A stretch of DNA of 50,764 bases from Gammaproteobacteria bacterium (lineage in GTDB: Bacteria; Pseudomonadota; Gammaproteobacteria; SG8-11). The first letter of the stretch is position 1. Each line of letters begins with the position of its first letter. The stretch spans positions 1 to 50,764 of the forward strand of contig JAHECY010000018.1 of NCBI GenBank assembly GCA_024641505.1, written 5' to 3'. The notes beneath the pieces were generated by a model. The model saw nothing but the letters and a program-made list of their open reading frames with translations. It did not search any database and had not been told where the DNA came from. Below, piece by piece: positions 7,870 to 16,926 of the stretch. The translations under genes and the position numbers were made by a program.

Positions 7870-10532
7870 TCCGGGCCCTCATAATGATAATTATCGGAAA
7901 TGAAATTCTCGAATCGGGTGTACTTGCCCAGAAAGGTCAAGCGCACGGTACCGATCGGGCCATTACGCTGCTTGCCGATGATGATTTCCGCGATCCCCTT
8001 GTCCGGACTGTCTTCGTTATACACCTCGTCGCGGTAGATAAACACGATAACGTCCGCGTCCTGCTCGATGGCTCCGGAGTTATGGCTCACTATGCCGTCA
8101 GCCAGCCAGGAAGCCGGACCAGGCACGGTAAGATCATAGACATCTTCCTCACCCGCCGGCTCGATGGCGACGATACGATCCCAGAACAAATCATTTTCGG
8201 CCAACATTCTCAAACTATCGTCCTGCAGTATTTCGGCATAACTGTTCAGCACTTGTCTTGAGGGCGCAAAACGAAAATGAGACTTGCCTCCGTAGGAGGT
8301 ACCCCGCAGCTGCGCCATCGCCCGCCGGCTGATGCCTGCCGCCTCCATGGCCACACGAACCCGCGCAAAGATTTCATGCGGCACGGTATCCGCGTTAGTA
8401 TTGGCGACTACTCCTGCTAAAACCTTAGTTAGTGTTTGCGCCTGAGCAGCGCGCGGGCCGAAAGCACCCACCTGCCGCATGAATGCCAACTGATCGACAC
8501 TGCCCGAGACATGCACCATATGTACCGGTCGATAATCACCTTGCTGTACACTGTGGATACGGGCCACAATTCCCAATCTTAACAGTAATGCGGCAACATC
8601 CCGTGCCAAGCCGTGGCTATTGGTACTGAAATGAATGGCATGACTGCCTTGGGCACCGGGTTTGCGCGTATATATCGTACCGTCAGTTGCCCACAGGTGC
8701 TGCAGCAACAAAGCGACTTGCCGGTTACCCAGGCGAAACGCGCTATCGGGAATTCTTTTTTGAAAAGAGCGTTGCCCGAAGATCCCCAAATCACGCAACC
8801 ATTTGTTGATACCAGCGGGATGCCAGCGGTTCCCATTACCGCTGAACACCAGTTGATGCCAATTCTTGTCCTTTATATCATGCCGATTGACCGTAGCGCC
8901 GAATTCATTTTCCGCCGCCTCACGCACCAAACGGCTGTTTTCCGGCGACGCCGTCGTGTAGCGAAGCGGCTGGCCGCTGATATAGCTGCCGTCGCCAATA
9001 AGTTGGCCGAGCAAGGCCACCCGTTCGTCAGACCAGGTTTCAAGCTGCGCTGGTTCGGAGATCACGCGGGCGATAGCCAGCCGGTCTCCCACCCGAAAAT
9101 TCCCTATTTGACGCCAGCCATCGATGGCATATAAACGATGTTTTGCCGTAGCCCGTATGCTGCGACCGCTGGCCAGATGCACATGGAATACCGGCTTTTT
9201 CCCCACACGCCAGATTTTATCCGTCATCGCGTTGTGCAGCTTCCCGTGTTCATCCATGGTGACCACTTCCGGTGTCGTTCCGTCCAACGTGGCAATCGGC
9301 AAGCGCCGACCGTCAGCTAATGTGACCAATGTATCCCCGGTCACGCACTCACGTAAATCCGACATCACCGGCCGCTTGTTGGGGCGCTGCTCCAGGCTGC
9401 GATTCAACTGCGACAACGCGATCACCGGAATCTTCAATTCCTTGGCCAGCGCTTTGAGATTACGTGAAATATCACTGATTTCATTCACCCGATTGTCGCC
9501 GGCACCGGGGGATTGCATCAGCTGCAAATAGTCGATGACCACCAGGCCGAGATCATGCTCCCGTTTCAACCGCCGGCAGCGTGCCCGCAGCTCATTGGGC
9601 GTCAGTGCCGGGGTGTCATCGATGAAGATGGGCGCTTCCGCCAGTAGACTGACCGCGGAGGTCAGACGCGGCCAATCTTCTTCCATCAGCTTGCCGGTGC
9701 GCACCCGGTGTTGATCGATGCGTCCCAGGGACGACATCATGCGCATGGCCAATTGTTCCCCGGGCATTTCCATGCTGAACACCGCCACCGGCGCCTTGTG
9801 CTTGATGGCAATATTCTCGGCGATATTCATCGCGAAGGTCGTTTTCCCCATCGAGGGCCGACCCGCAATAATGATCAAATCGGAGTTCTGCAATCCGGAG
9901 GTCTTCTCGTCGAAATCGGAAAAGCTGGTGGCCAGACCGGTGTAGGGACTGTCCTGTTCATAGAGCGCATCGATACGATCGACCACCGCCGTCAATAAAT
10001 CCCGAATGGATGCCGGACCGCCACCCCGGTGCACACTGTGATCGGCGATCTGGAACACTTGCTGCTCCGCATAGTCCAGCAGTTGATCGCTGGTGCGTCC
10101 CTCCGGTTGATAGGCGGCGTTGCTGATATCGGTACCGACGCGGATCAACTGCCGCAACACCGAACGCTCACGCACGCGCGTGGCATAGGCGCGCACATTG
10201 GCGGCGGTGGGCGTATTGCGGGCCAGTGCGGCGATGTATGCCATGCCGCCGACATTACCCAGCTCCTTGATACTGTCCAGATACTCGGACACGGTAATGG
10301 CGTCACAGGGATCATTGCGGTCGAAAACGTGATTCACCGCCCGAAAGATCAGGCGGTGGTCATGGCGGTAAAAGTCGTCTTCCGTGATCACATCAGCCAC
10401 CCGATCCCACGCCTCGCCATCCAGCAGCAGTGCGCCCAGTACGGCTTGCTCCGCATCAATGGAATGGGGCGGCACTTTCAAAACATCGGCGCTCACGCCC
10501 GTTGACTCGTTGGGGTAAACCAGTTCAGTCAT
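7866..10532 (-). CDS. dnaB: replicative DNA helicase DnaB, intein-containing precursor
   Basis: DnaB is the hexameric 5'-3' helicase that unwinds DNA at the replication fork. The 888-residue precursor begins at the ATG at 10532 (GAGGA about nine bases upstream), giving MTELVYPNES. The N-terminal DnaB domain is followed by the RecA-like domain with Walker A GRPSMGKTT and the DYLQLM segment. The coding sequence is split at MSDLRE | SGAIEQDAD by a 423-residue intein (8079-9347). Removing it leaves 465 residues, close to E. coli DnaB. Both extein parts are intact and in frame, so function requires protein splicing. alr follows with a 4-base overlap. Confidence 0.96.
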   Translation of the reverse strand: MTELVYPNESTGVSADVLKVPPHSIDAEQAVLGALLLDGEAWDRVADVITEDDFYRHDHRLIFRAVNHVFDRNDPCDAITVSEYLDSIKELGNVGGMAYIAALARNTPTAANVRAYATRVRERSVLRQLIRVGTDISNAAYQPEGRTSDQLLDYAEQQVFQIADHSVHRGGGPASIRDLLTAVVDRIDALYEQDSPYTGLATSFSDFDEKTSGLQNSDLIIIAGRPSMGKTTFAMNIAENIAIKHKAPVAVFSMEMPGEQLAMRMMSSLGRIDQHRVRTGKLMEEDWPRLTSAVSLLAEAPIFIDDTPALTPNELRARCRRLKREHDLGLVVIDYLQLMQSPGAGDNRVNEISDISRNLKALAKELKIPVIALSQLNRSLEQRPNKRPVMSDLRECVTGDTLVTLADGRRLPIATLDGTTPEVVTMDEHGKLHNAMTDKIWRVGKKPVFHVHLASGRSIRATAKHRLYAIDGWRQIGNFRVGDRLAIARVISEPAQLETWSDERVALLGQLIGDGSYISGQPLRYTTASPENSRLVREAAENEFGATVNRHDIKDKNWHQLVFSGNGNRWHPAGINKWLRDLGIFGQRSFQKRIPDSAFRLGNRQVALLLQHLWATDGTIYTRKPGAQGSHAIHFSTNSHGLARDVAALLLRLGIVARIHSVQQGDYRPVHMVHVSGSVDQLAFMRQVGAFGPRAAQAQTLTKVLAGVVANTNADTVPHEIFARVRVAMEAAGISRRAMAQLRGTSYGGKSHFRFAPSRQVLNSYAEILQDDSLRMLAENDLFWDRIVAIEPAGEEDVYDLTVPGPASWLADGIVSHNSGAIEQDADVIVFIYRDEVYNEDSPDKGIAEIIIGKQRNGPIGTVRLTFLGKYTRFENFISDNYHYEGPE
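8079..9347 (-). mobile_element. DnaB intein with LAGLIDADG homing endonuclease domain
   Basis: The insert of 423 residues carries every residue needed for class 1 splicing: Cys1 (CVTGDTLVTLADG), the block B T-x-x-H at 67-70 (TAKH), the block F segment DVYDLTVPGP, penultimate His422, terminal Asn423, and Ser as the first C-extein residue. Two LAGLIDADG dodecapeptides are visible, LLGQLIGDG (Asp119) and LLLQHLWATDG (Asp222), both retaining the metal-binding aspartate. A helix-turn-helix-like region near 330-350 precedes block F. It sits in the highly conserved SDLRESG-IEQDAD loop of DnaB, a known intein insertion hot spot. Endonuclease activity is inferred from the retained motifs. Confidence 0.95.
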
Positions 10533-10777
10533 GGATGGTGTTCCTCGGACGGAAGTAAGACCAGTTGCCTTCGGTGCCTGATATGCTCTCCAAGCAAATG
10601 CAATTATCCTCCAAACCTGAAAAGATGAAAACAACGGGACGTCGATAGCGGGCAACTATTTCCCCGAATCTGTTCGGCAATCATCAACAACGGAAATCGG
10701 CAGGGCCACAGACGGGCACATTCTCGGAGCATATCGACCGCGCTACGCGTCTGCAGCACGGGAAAAAAGGTAATACC

Positions 10778-10810
10778 TGCGCCGGTGCCGCGCTTGCGCG
10801 GACCGGCGCA
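10778..10810 (-). terminator. rho-independent-type terminator of the rpsF-rplI operon
   Basis: A GC-rich hairpin (arms TGCGCCGGT-CCGCGC, one bulged base, 2-base loop) lies 5 bp past the rplI stop. Reading the minus strand, a run of six T residues follows nine bases after the stem. Stem strength and position make it the likely operon end, although the T-tract is not immediately adjacent. Confidence 0.65.
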
Positions 10811-10815
10811 CGATA

Positions 10816-11262
10816 TTATTCCGCGATAACGGACAGCTTGATACTGACGTCGATGTCAGTATGCAGGTGCAATGCGATGTCGTAGTCACCAATCTGACGG
10901 ATCGCACCCGCCGGCAGACGCACTTCATGCTTTTCCAGCTTCACGCCGGCATTGGTCACCGCTTCGGCGATATCGACAGTGCCGATGGAACCGAACAGTT
11001 TGCCTTCGTCACCCGCCTTGCGCGCGATCGTGATGCTCAAGTTTTCGAAGGCCCTTGCACGATCCTGTGCGCTGCCCAAGTTCTGCGCAGCCTGCTGTTC
11101 CAGTTCAGCACGACGCTCCTCGAATTTCTTGATATTCGTTTCCGTGGCGAATACCGCCTTGCCATTGGGAATCAGAAAGTTCCGACCATAGCCGGAGCGC
11201 ACTTTAACCTTGTCACCCAGATTTCCCAGGTTCTGTACTTTTTCCAACAATATTACGTCCAT
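10816..11262 (-). CDS. rplI: 50S ribosomal protein L9
   Basis: L9 binds 23S rRNA at the base of the L1 stalk and helps reading-frame maintenance. The 148-residue sequence starts [19 protein letters not shown] and continues [16 protein letters not shown], the L9 signature, followed by the long connecting helix and the C-terminal domain. The start ATG has a GAGG site. It is the last gene of rpsF-rpsR-DUF2232-rplI and lies just before a strong hairpin. Confidence 0.97.
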   Translation of the reverse strand: MDVILLEKVQNLGNLGDKVKVRSGYGRNFLIPNGKAVFATETNIKKFEERRAELEQQAAQNLGSAQDRARAFENLSITIARKAGDEGKLFGSIGTVDIAEAVTNAGVKLEKHEVRLPAGAIRQIGDYDIALHLHTDIDVSIKLSVIAE

Positions 11263-11283
11263 CTTTATACCTCACAAGAGCCA

Positions 11284-12234
11284 TTAATTATCATCCAGAG
11301 GCGCCGGTGGACCGGAGCCTGAGCCCGAAGCCAGGCGGCGCCGCAAATCCAACCACGCATCCATGACCGCCGTCACGGCTAACACCATGGCGATCTGCGG
11401 GAGCGCGGCAAACATCAAAAGGTACATCCCCACCAGCCAGCCAACATGGGCTTTTCTGAGCGCCACCACAGCATGCACCAGAGCCACCCCTTGCAACACC
11501 GCCAGCACCAACAGCAACATGGCCACTTCCCGGACAACCACCGTGAATGACCCGAGTTGCAGATACGAAAGCGCCAATGTCAGCACGGTAATCGCGGCAA
11601 GGGTCTTGCCCAACCGCAGGGACCGAAACTCCTGTCCAAATCCATCGGGGTTATACAACAGCGCCTGCCACCACCGGGCAATGAACAGGCTGAACAAACT
11701 GCTTAGCACCAGCGCCGAGGCGACAATACCGGTCATGTATTGGGAAGTGATCTCGATCATCTGCTGCAACGATATGCGTTGCTCCGCGCTCAACTCGCCC
11801 TGGGCAAGAACATTGGCGAACAGGGGCTGCAGAATCTGATCCCGCCACCAGCTTACCGGCTCGGCGAGCAGCACGTGGACCACCACAACCACCGCCAATC
11901 CAATTCCCAGCGCGCCAATGAAAGTCAATTGCAGCGATACCGACCGGCGCAACACCTGCGTCAACACCAATACCGGCAGCCACACCACAACGCCATAGAC
12001 CAGCGCGAACATGGGATGGCCAAGGGACAACATCATCAGCAAGGATACCGCCACCATCGCCAGCGCCATGACAATGGCGCCGTCACGCCATCCCCGACGC
12101 AGCGCCACCAGACCCACGACCGCGCCACTGATATAGCTCAGCGGTGGCATGATCAGCGATAATGCCATGCCAACCACCGCTACCAGTACGGCCTGCATGC
12201 GCCCGCGCATGATGTATAAAGCAATTGCTCGCAT
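11284..12234 (-). CDS. DUF2232 polytopic membrane protein
   Basis: This 316-residue protein is almost entirely hydrophobic, with about eight predicted membrane helices: near residues 13-30, 33-47, 55-70, 73-100, 104-125, 170-190, 215-250 and 265-295. The length, topology and position between rpsR and rplI fit the DUF2232 (YybS-like) family. The molecular function is unknown, although the family has been linked by topology to substrate-binding membrane subunits. A Ser/Gly/Pro-rich tail (SGSGSGPPAPLDDN) ends the protein, 21 bp before rplI. There is no strong ribosome site for the first ATG. Confidence 0.75.
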   Translation of the reverse strand: MRAIALYIMRGRMQAVLVAVVGMALSLIMPPLSYISGAVVGLVALRRGWRDGAIVMALAMVAVSLLMMLSLGHPMFALVYGVVVWLPVLVLTQVLRRSVSLQLTFIGALGIGLAVVVVVHVLLAEPVSWWRDQILQPLFANVLAQGELSAEQRISLQQMIEITSQYMTGIVASALVLSSLFSLFIARWWQALLYNPDGFGQEFRSLRLGKTLAAITVLTLALSYLQLGSFTVVVREVAMLLLVLAVLQGVALVHAVVALRKAHVGWLVGMYLLMFAALPQIAMVLAVTAVMDAWLDLRRRLASGSGSGPPAPLDDN

Positions 12235-12282
12235 GATTATTTACCCGGCGGCCAGCACCGGGTAACCACCACCCCGCCCGGA

Positions 12283-12510
12283 TTATTTATGAGCGTCGCA
12301 GTACGGCAGCAAGGCGATGTACCGGGAACGCTTAATGGCAATCGCGAGTTGCCGCTGGTAACGGGCCTTGGTGCCGGTAATACGGCTGGGGACAATTTTC
12401 CCGCTTTCGGTGATGAAGTTCTTCAGCGTATTGATATCTTTGTAATCGATCTCTTTGGTGCCATCGGCGGTAAACTGGCAGAACTTTTTGCGGCGAATAA
12501 AACGTGCCAT
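12283..12510 (-). CDS. rpsR: 30S ribosomal protein S18
   Basis: S18 forms a complex with S6 on the platform of the 30S subunit. The 75-residue protein reads [17 protein letters not shown] and ends with the basic stretch [27 protein letters not shown], both diagnostic. The ribosome site GAGGAAAG is well placed. It follows rpsF by 64 bp. In E. coli priB lies between these genes, but no priB is present here. Confidence 0.98.
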   Translation of the reverse strand: MARFIRRKKFCQFTADGTKEIDYKDINTLKNFITESGKIVPSRITGTKARYQRQLAIAIKRSRYIALLPYCDAHK

Positions 12511-12574
12511 GATAACTTTCCTCTAAATGATGTATCCGTAGCGGTATATATGGTGTGCAAGTATCGTCGTATGA

Positions 12575-13015
12575 TCAGACGATCGCAGCCTCTTCCTCGT
12601 CGACCACCTCTTCAGGCTCGACATCGGTTTCGGTATCTGCAGTCCCTTCAGAACTGCTGCGGCGGGCCTCATATTTCTCACGCGCATCACCTTCCTCTTT
12701 AGCCTTGAGGATGGGAGATTGCCCGGTGACGGCCTCTTTACGACTCAACACCAGATTCCGGATTACGGCATCATTGAACTTGAAGGCACTGGAAAGCTCG
12801 GTGAGGGACTCCTGGTCGCACTCGATATTCATCAGGATATAGTGTGCCTTGTGAATCTTGTTGATGGGATATGCCAACTGGCGCCGGCCCCAATCTTCAA
12901 GGCGGTGGATCTTGCCACCGTTGGTTTCGATCATGCCACGATAGCGTTCGATCATGGCAGGGACTTGCTCGCTCTGATCCGGATGGACCAGAAACACGAT
13001 TTCATAGTGACGCAT
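12575..13015 (-). CDS. rpsF: 30S ribosomal protein S6
   Basis: The 146-residue protein opens [19 protein letters not shown] and carries the conserved [17 protein letters not shown] core. S6 pairs with S18 in the 30S platform. The C-terminal tail after residue 105 is unusually acidic ([10 protein letters not shown]), comparable to the E. coli tail that receives added glutamates. AAGGAG precedes the ATG closely. It is the first gene of the operon and has a good sigma-70 promoter about 80 bp upstream. Confidence 0.97.
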   Translation of the reverse strand: MRHYEIVFLVHPDQSEQVPAMIERYRGMIETNGGKIHRLEDWGRRQLAYPINKIHKAHYILMNIECDQESLTELSSAFKFNDAVIRNLVLSRKEAVTGQSPILKAKEEGDAREKYEARRSSSEGTADTETDVEPEEVVDEEEAAIV

Positions 13016-13096
13016 ATGCGCTCCTTAAGGTTATGGGTGACCCCAATAGCTTCCCGGCGCGTTCCGGTGAAGCAAGGCTTCGGTGAAAAGAGCGGT

Positions 13097-13125
13097 ATTT
13101 TACTAAGGAAAGGCATTGCAGACAA
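13097..13125 (-). promoter_or_regulatory. sigma-70 promoter of the rpsF operon
   Basis: On the minus strand, TTGTCT (13120-13125), a 17-base spacer and TAAAAT (13097-13102) form a near-consensus promoter. The predicted transcript would have a leader of roughly 75 bases before the rpsF ATG at 13015, which leaves room for S6:S18-type autoregulation. No specific leader structure was identified. Confidence 0.65.
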
Positions 13126-13672
13126 GGGGAGCAACTCAAATTAACGCGACGGAAACCCGGAGGCATGCAGGACAGACCAGTCCACCGATCCCGCCGCTGC
13201 CGCAACCGCTTGATAACCAGGCTATAACCGCACAGACAATGCCGGTGTGTCACATCAGAATTCCGTCACCTCCCCGCCCTGAGTGGCGTCAAGTTGTTGC
13301 CACTTCGTGCCGGGAACATCGGCGCCAGCATCGTAACTGAGGATTCGATATCACGGGCTGTGCTATCACGCCGCTGTGACATAACATGAAAGTGGCACTA
13401 TTCCGGCCGACCTGTAGTACAATTTAACGTCGTATTCCAGGTATGGTCCGTATCCCGGGGGAAACAACCAGGGCGTGCCGGTAGCGGGTGCCTGGAAGTA
13501 CACCAGTATCTGGCTATACTCCTGAATACGGGTAGTTACCGTCATGCCGGCAGGAGGCAGTAATTCCATATTGGATTCACAGGACACCCTGGCGGATTAT
13601 ATCCAGTGCCCGGAAATCTGATGGACCAGTTTGATAGTACACGAACAGTAATCATCACTCTGGCTAAGCACA
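13126..13672. other. 547-bp spacer, no gene recognised
   Basis: This lies between the rpsF promoter and the ExeA-like gene. A minus-strand frame at 13366-13587 (73 codons) is open, but its product has no recognisable family, no ribosome site and no coding-like composition. No tRNA, terminator or convincing promoter was found. Confidence 0.5.
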
Positions 13673-16117
13673 ATGTACCAAGATTTTTTTGACATGACAG
13701 CGCAACCGTTCACGCAGATCCCCGATTTTTACTTTTATGCTGATAGCAGCAATGAAAAAACCTTCGGTAACCTGGCGTCAGGCATGGCTCGTGGCGAAGG
13801 ATTTATCGTTATTTCCGGCGCGCCCGGCACCGGTAAATCAAGCCTTGCCACCCTATTGGCCGGCCAGTATCAAACGGAATTGTTTCACGTCGCGCACGTG
13901 GCCGCGAAGAAATCCGGCCCCGAAGATCTGCTGCGACTGATCGCCACCAAGCTTGGGCTGAATTCGGCCGGTGACACCAATGCCGACTTGTTTCGTGATA
14001 TCGGTATCTATCTGGCGCGCATCGGCGCTCACGGCGGACGCGGCATTTTTATCATTGATGATGCCCAGAACCTGAGCCATAAATCCCTGGAAATGCTGCG
14101 CGTGCTTGCAGGCCACAAAGTGGGCAAAAAGCCGTTGGTGCAAATACTGCTGTTCGGCCGGCGTGAACTCTTGTTCACGCTCAACAAGGAAGAATTTTCA
14201 GGTTTGCGCAAGGTTATCGTGGCGCGCATCTACCTGCACCCGTTCTCGCCCGAGGAAACCCAAGCCTATATATTGCACCGCTTGCAGCACGCTGAATGGA
14301 AGGACGATCCCCATCTCACCCTGGAAGCACTGCGCCAGATTCATGCTTACACCGGTGGCATACCGGGACGCATCAATCGCATCTGCGATCATCTGCTGAA
14401 ATCCGCGTTCCGGGACCAAAATCATGTGATCGACGGCGCCTATACCGACGCTATCGTCAGCCGGCTGATGCGCAATCAAACACCAAAGCCCGCGGGCACC
14501 CCCTCTTTGCCGCTGCTGCCGCCGGTACCCCCACCCAAAAAACGCGACAACACGGATTTCGAATCGGAATTAGGACTGGTGGCAGGCAAGATCAGGGACC
14601 CGGCGCCCTACCAACGGATGATGCGGGCGGCGCTCAACCGCGTGCGACCCGACAATACACCGCCCATCCTGACGCCCTTGAACGACGATCCGGAATTGAC
14701 TGCCCTCAGTGAGGACCGGCCAGTTCGGGTAGGCAAGAGCCGGCGCCCGGTTCGCCGCGCCGACCTGTCGTGGCTTCCCACGCTGATCTCCACGCTCGAC
14801 GCGCTGAATAATAAGGTGATGCAGCAGATAATCCGGTTGGTGATACTGGCCAACGACAAGATCGTCAGTGTCTATAAACGGGGCCGGATGCGAACCTACA
14901 CCATCGTGGCACTGTCGGTCGTTGGCGCGTTGGGCGCACTGACGTTCCTGATCGGTAACCTGCTCAGCGAGGGCACCTTGGTGCCGGACACCGCTGTTGA
15001 CACAAATCACCGGAACGGGAACGCCAACCAGCCGCACAGCCCGGAAATAGACACCATGACTGCGCGCATTTACAAAAGTCTGATACAGGCAAAAAAAATG
15101 GAATTTGCCGAGGATCTGACCATAGAAGACATTGTCAGCAGTACGCATAACGGTGCGAAACCAGCGACCGCTAACAGTACGCGCACCAGCGTGATACGCC
15201 GCGAACCGGCTCCGGAAAGCCGTCCCAAGCCCGCGCCCACGCAGCCCCTGTCCAGCATCACCGGTGCGCGATCCGCACCCGCGCCCGGCGCCGTGCTTTC
15301 GGAGCCTGCGCAAACCCGCGGCGCGCCGCCGGTTTCCGGGCCTGACACGGCCGGTAGCGGTCAAATTACGGATAACGCGCCGGCGCTCAACGCCACTCCT
15401 GTCACCACTCCCGAGTCAGCATCATCGCCGCACTATCCGATCTCCGCCATGCTGCCTTTCGATTTGCTGCCGGGCGTCAATGTTTTCGATGACGACAGTA
15501 TCTGGTCCTTGGCCGAGGAACGCCCGGCACCGATCACCCGTTTCCATAAACCGGCAGGCACCACCACTTTTGCACTGAGTCGCCCGGTGGTAGCACTGGC
15601 CGAGCCGGTATCAACTTTTAATCCGGCAACAGAACCCCTTGCGGAAACAGCGGTTGCTCCCGCCATCGGCGCGGATACTGGTGCTGTTAATACGCCCGAT
15701 ACCGGTGTCGCGACTGCGACCCAAGTCGCCACCAGCCCCAATGAAGCACCGGTCGACAAACGGGAGCTGGACATTCTGGTATCCAAATTTCTGCGCTTCT
15801 ACGAAACCGGAAACCTGGACCAGTACCTGCGCTTATTCAGCGCGGATGTCCGCACGGAATCCTATCGTGGCATCAACACACTGCGGCAGGAATACGAGCG
15901 TTTCTTCGCATCCACCACCCAGCGCTCCCTGGATTTCAAGGGTGTCGGTTGGAGCTGGGAAAACACTAAGGCGATTGGCAGCGGTGACATCATTTCAACC
16001 ACCCAGGGCAGCGATGCCCAAAGCGCCATCGCCACCCAGGGCAAGATCCGCATGGTCGTTGGTCGTGGTAAAGAAGGCATCGAGATCGAAGAATTGGTGC
16101 AGGATTTTAATCCCTGA
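13673..16117 (+). CDS. ExeA/GspA-like membrane-anchored AAA ATPase with C-terminal NTF2-like domain
   Basis: This 814-residue protein opens MYQDFFDMTAQPFTQIPD, the ExeA-family start. Next come Walker A GAPGTGKSS (49-57), Walker B GIFIIDDAQ (124-132) and YTGGIPGRINRICDHLL (226-242). A Pro-rich linker leads to one membrane helix at about 409-430, then a long Pro/Ala/Thr-rich stretch and a C-terminal domain at about 698-814 that reads like an NTF2/SnoaL-type fold (FLRFYETGNLDQYLRLFSAD). ATPase in the cytoplasm and NTF2-like domain in the periplasm is the implied topology. GspA/ExeA proteins help type II secretins insert through peptidoglycan and usually end in a peptidoglycan-binding domain, which is absent here. 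It stands alone, with no secretion genes nearby. Confidence 0.82.
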   Translation: MYQDFFDMTAQPFTQIPDFYFYADSSNEKTFGNLASGMARGEGFIVISGAPGTGKSSLATLLAGQYQTELFHVAHVAAKKSGPEDLLRLIATKLGLNSAGDTNADLFRDIGIYLARIGAHGGRGIFIIDDAQNLSHKSLEMLRVLAGHKVGKKPLVQILLFGRRELLFTLNKEEFSGLRKVIVARIYLHPFSPEETQAYILHRLQHAEWKDDPHLTLEALRQIHAYTGGIPGRINRICDHLLKSAFRDQNHVIDGAYTDAIVSRLMRNQTPKPAGTPSLPLLPPVPPPKKRDNTDFESELGLVAGKIRDPAPYQRMMRAALNRVRPDNTPPILTPLNDDPELTALSEDRPVRVGKSRRPVRRADLSWLPTLISTLDALNNKVMQQIIRLVILANDKIVSVYKRGRMRTYTIVALSVVGALGALTFLIGNLLSEGTLVPDTAVDTNHRNGNANQPHSPEIDTMTARIYKSLIQAKKMEFAEDLTIEDIVSSTHNGAKPATANSTRTSVIRREPAPESRPKPAPTQPLSSITGARSAPAPGAVLSEPAQTRGAPPVSGPDTAGSGQITDNAPALNATPVTTPESASSPHYPISAMLPFDLLPGVNVFDDDSIWSLAEERPAPITRFHKPAGTTTFALSRPVVALAEPVSTFNPATEPLAETAVAPAIGADTGAVNTPDTGVATATQVATSPNEAPVDKRELDILVSKFLRFYETGNLDQYLRLFSADVRTESYRGINTLRQEYERFFASTTQRSLDFKGVGWSWENTKAIGSGDIISTTQGSDAQSAIATQGKIRMVVGRGKEGIEIEELVQDFNP

Positions 16118-16164
16118 TTACCGCTCGCGGTACCGGGGACGATTGTGGCTTACTGACCGGGGGA

Positions 16165-16926
16165 CTATTGACCGGCTTGCATCGCTATCTGTCGCGCGCG
16201 GCGTTGTCTGAGCGCTTCAAACAGACACACGCCGGTGGCTACTGACACATTCAGACTGGACACCATGCCTTGCATTGGCAAGGACACCAGATAATCGCAA
16301 TGCTCCCGGGTCAGACGCCGCAATCCCTTGCCTTCCCCACCCATCAGCAACACCGTGGGACCGGTTAAATCGATCTGATAGAGGGTTTGCTCCGCCTCCC
16401 CTGCCGTACCCACCAGCCATAACCCGAGGTCTTTCAATCGGCGTAGGGCGCGCGCCAGGTTGGTCACCCGTACCAGGGGCACGGTTTCCACCGCGCCGGA
16501 AGCGACCTTACGCACCACCGCACTCACCGGCGCGGCGTTGTCCCGGGGCACGACCACACAACTGACACCCGCCGCATCGGCGCTGCGCAGGCAGGCGCCC
16601 AGATTGTGCGGGTCCTGGATATTGTCCAACACCAGCACCAGAGGCACCGGCGTGCGCGCCAGCAGGTGTTCCAGATCACCCTCCTGGTATTCGTGTTGCG
16701 GTCGGCAAGCCGCTACCACGCCCTGGTGCTTTTCGGTGCCGGCGCGCTCGGTCACATCCTGCCGGGCAATACCGTGCGCGGGTATTCCCGCTTGTTGCGC
16801 CAGTTGCAGCACGGCTTCCATGCGCTGATCCCGGCGCTCTTTATCGAACCACACGGTCTGCACCCGGTCGCCGGCCTGCAGTGCGGCCTGCACCGCATGT
16901 ACGCCATACAGATAAACCTCGGTCAC
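16165..16926 (-). CDS. rlmB: 23S rRNA (guanosine-2'-O)-methyltransferase RlmB
   Basis: RlmB is a SPOUT-class enzyme that methylates the 2'-O of G2251 in the 23S peptidyl-transferase P-loop. The three SPOUT motifs are all present: VLDNIQDPHNLGACLRSADA, LLMGGEGKGLR and SLNVSVATGVCLFE. An N-terminal substrate-binding domain precedes them. At 253 residues it matches E. coli. Its GTG start overlaps the rnr stop (GTGA), so the pair is translationally coupled in the widespread rnr-rlmB order. Confidence 0.96.
   Translation of the reverse strand: MTEVYLYGVHAVQAALQAGDRVQTVWFDKERRDQRMEAVLQLAQQAGIPAHGIARQDVTERAGTEKHQGVVAACRPQHEYQEGDLEHLLARTPVPLVLVLDNIQDPHNLGACLRSADAAGVSCVVVPRDNAAPVSAVVRKVASGAVETVPLVRVTNLARALRRLKDLGLWLVGTAGEAEQTLYQIDLTGPTVLLMGGEGKGLRRLTREHCDYLVSLPMQGMVSSLNVSVATGVCLFEALRQRRARQIAMQAGQ

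Noticed and set aside
13366-13587. 73-codon minus-strand frame before the ExeA-like gene
   Set aside because: Unrecognised, no ribosome-binding site, no supporting context.
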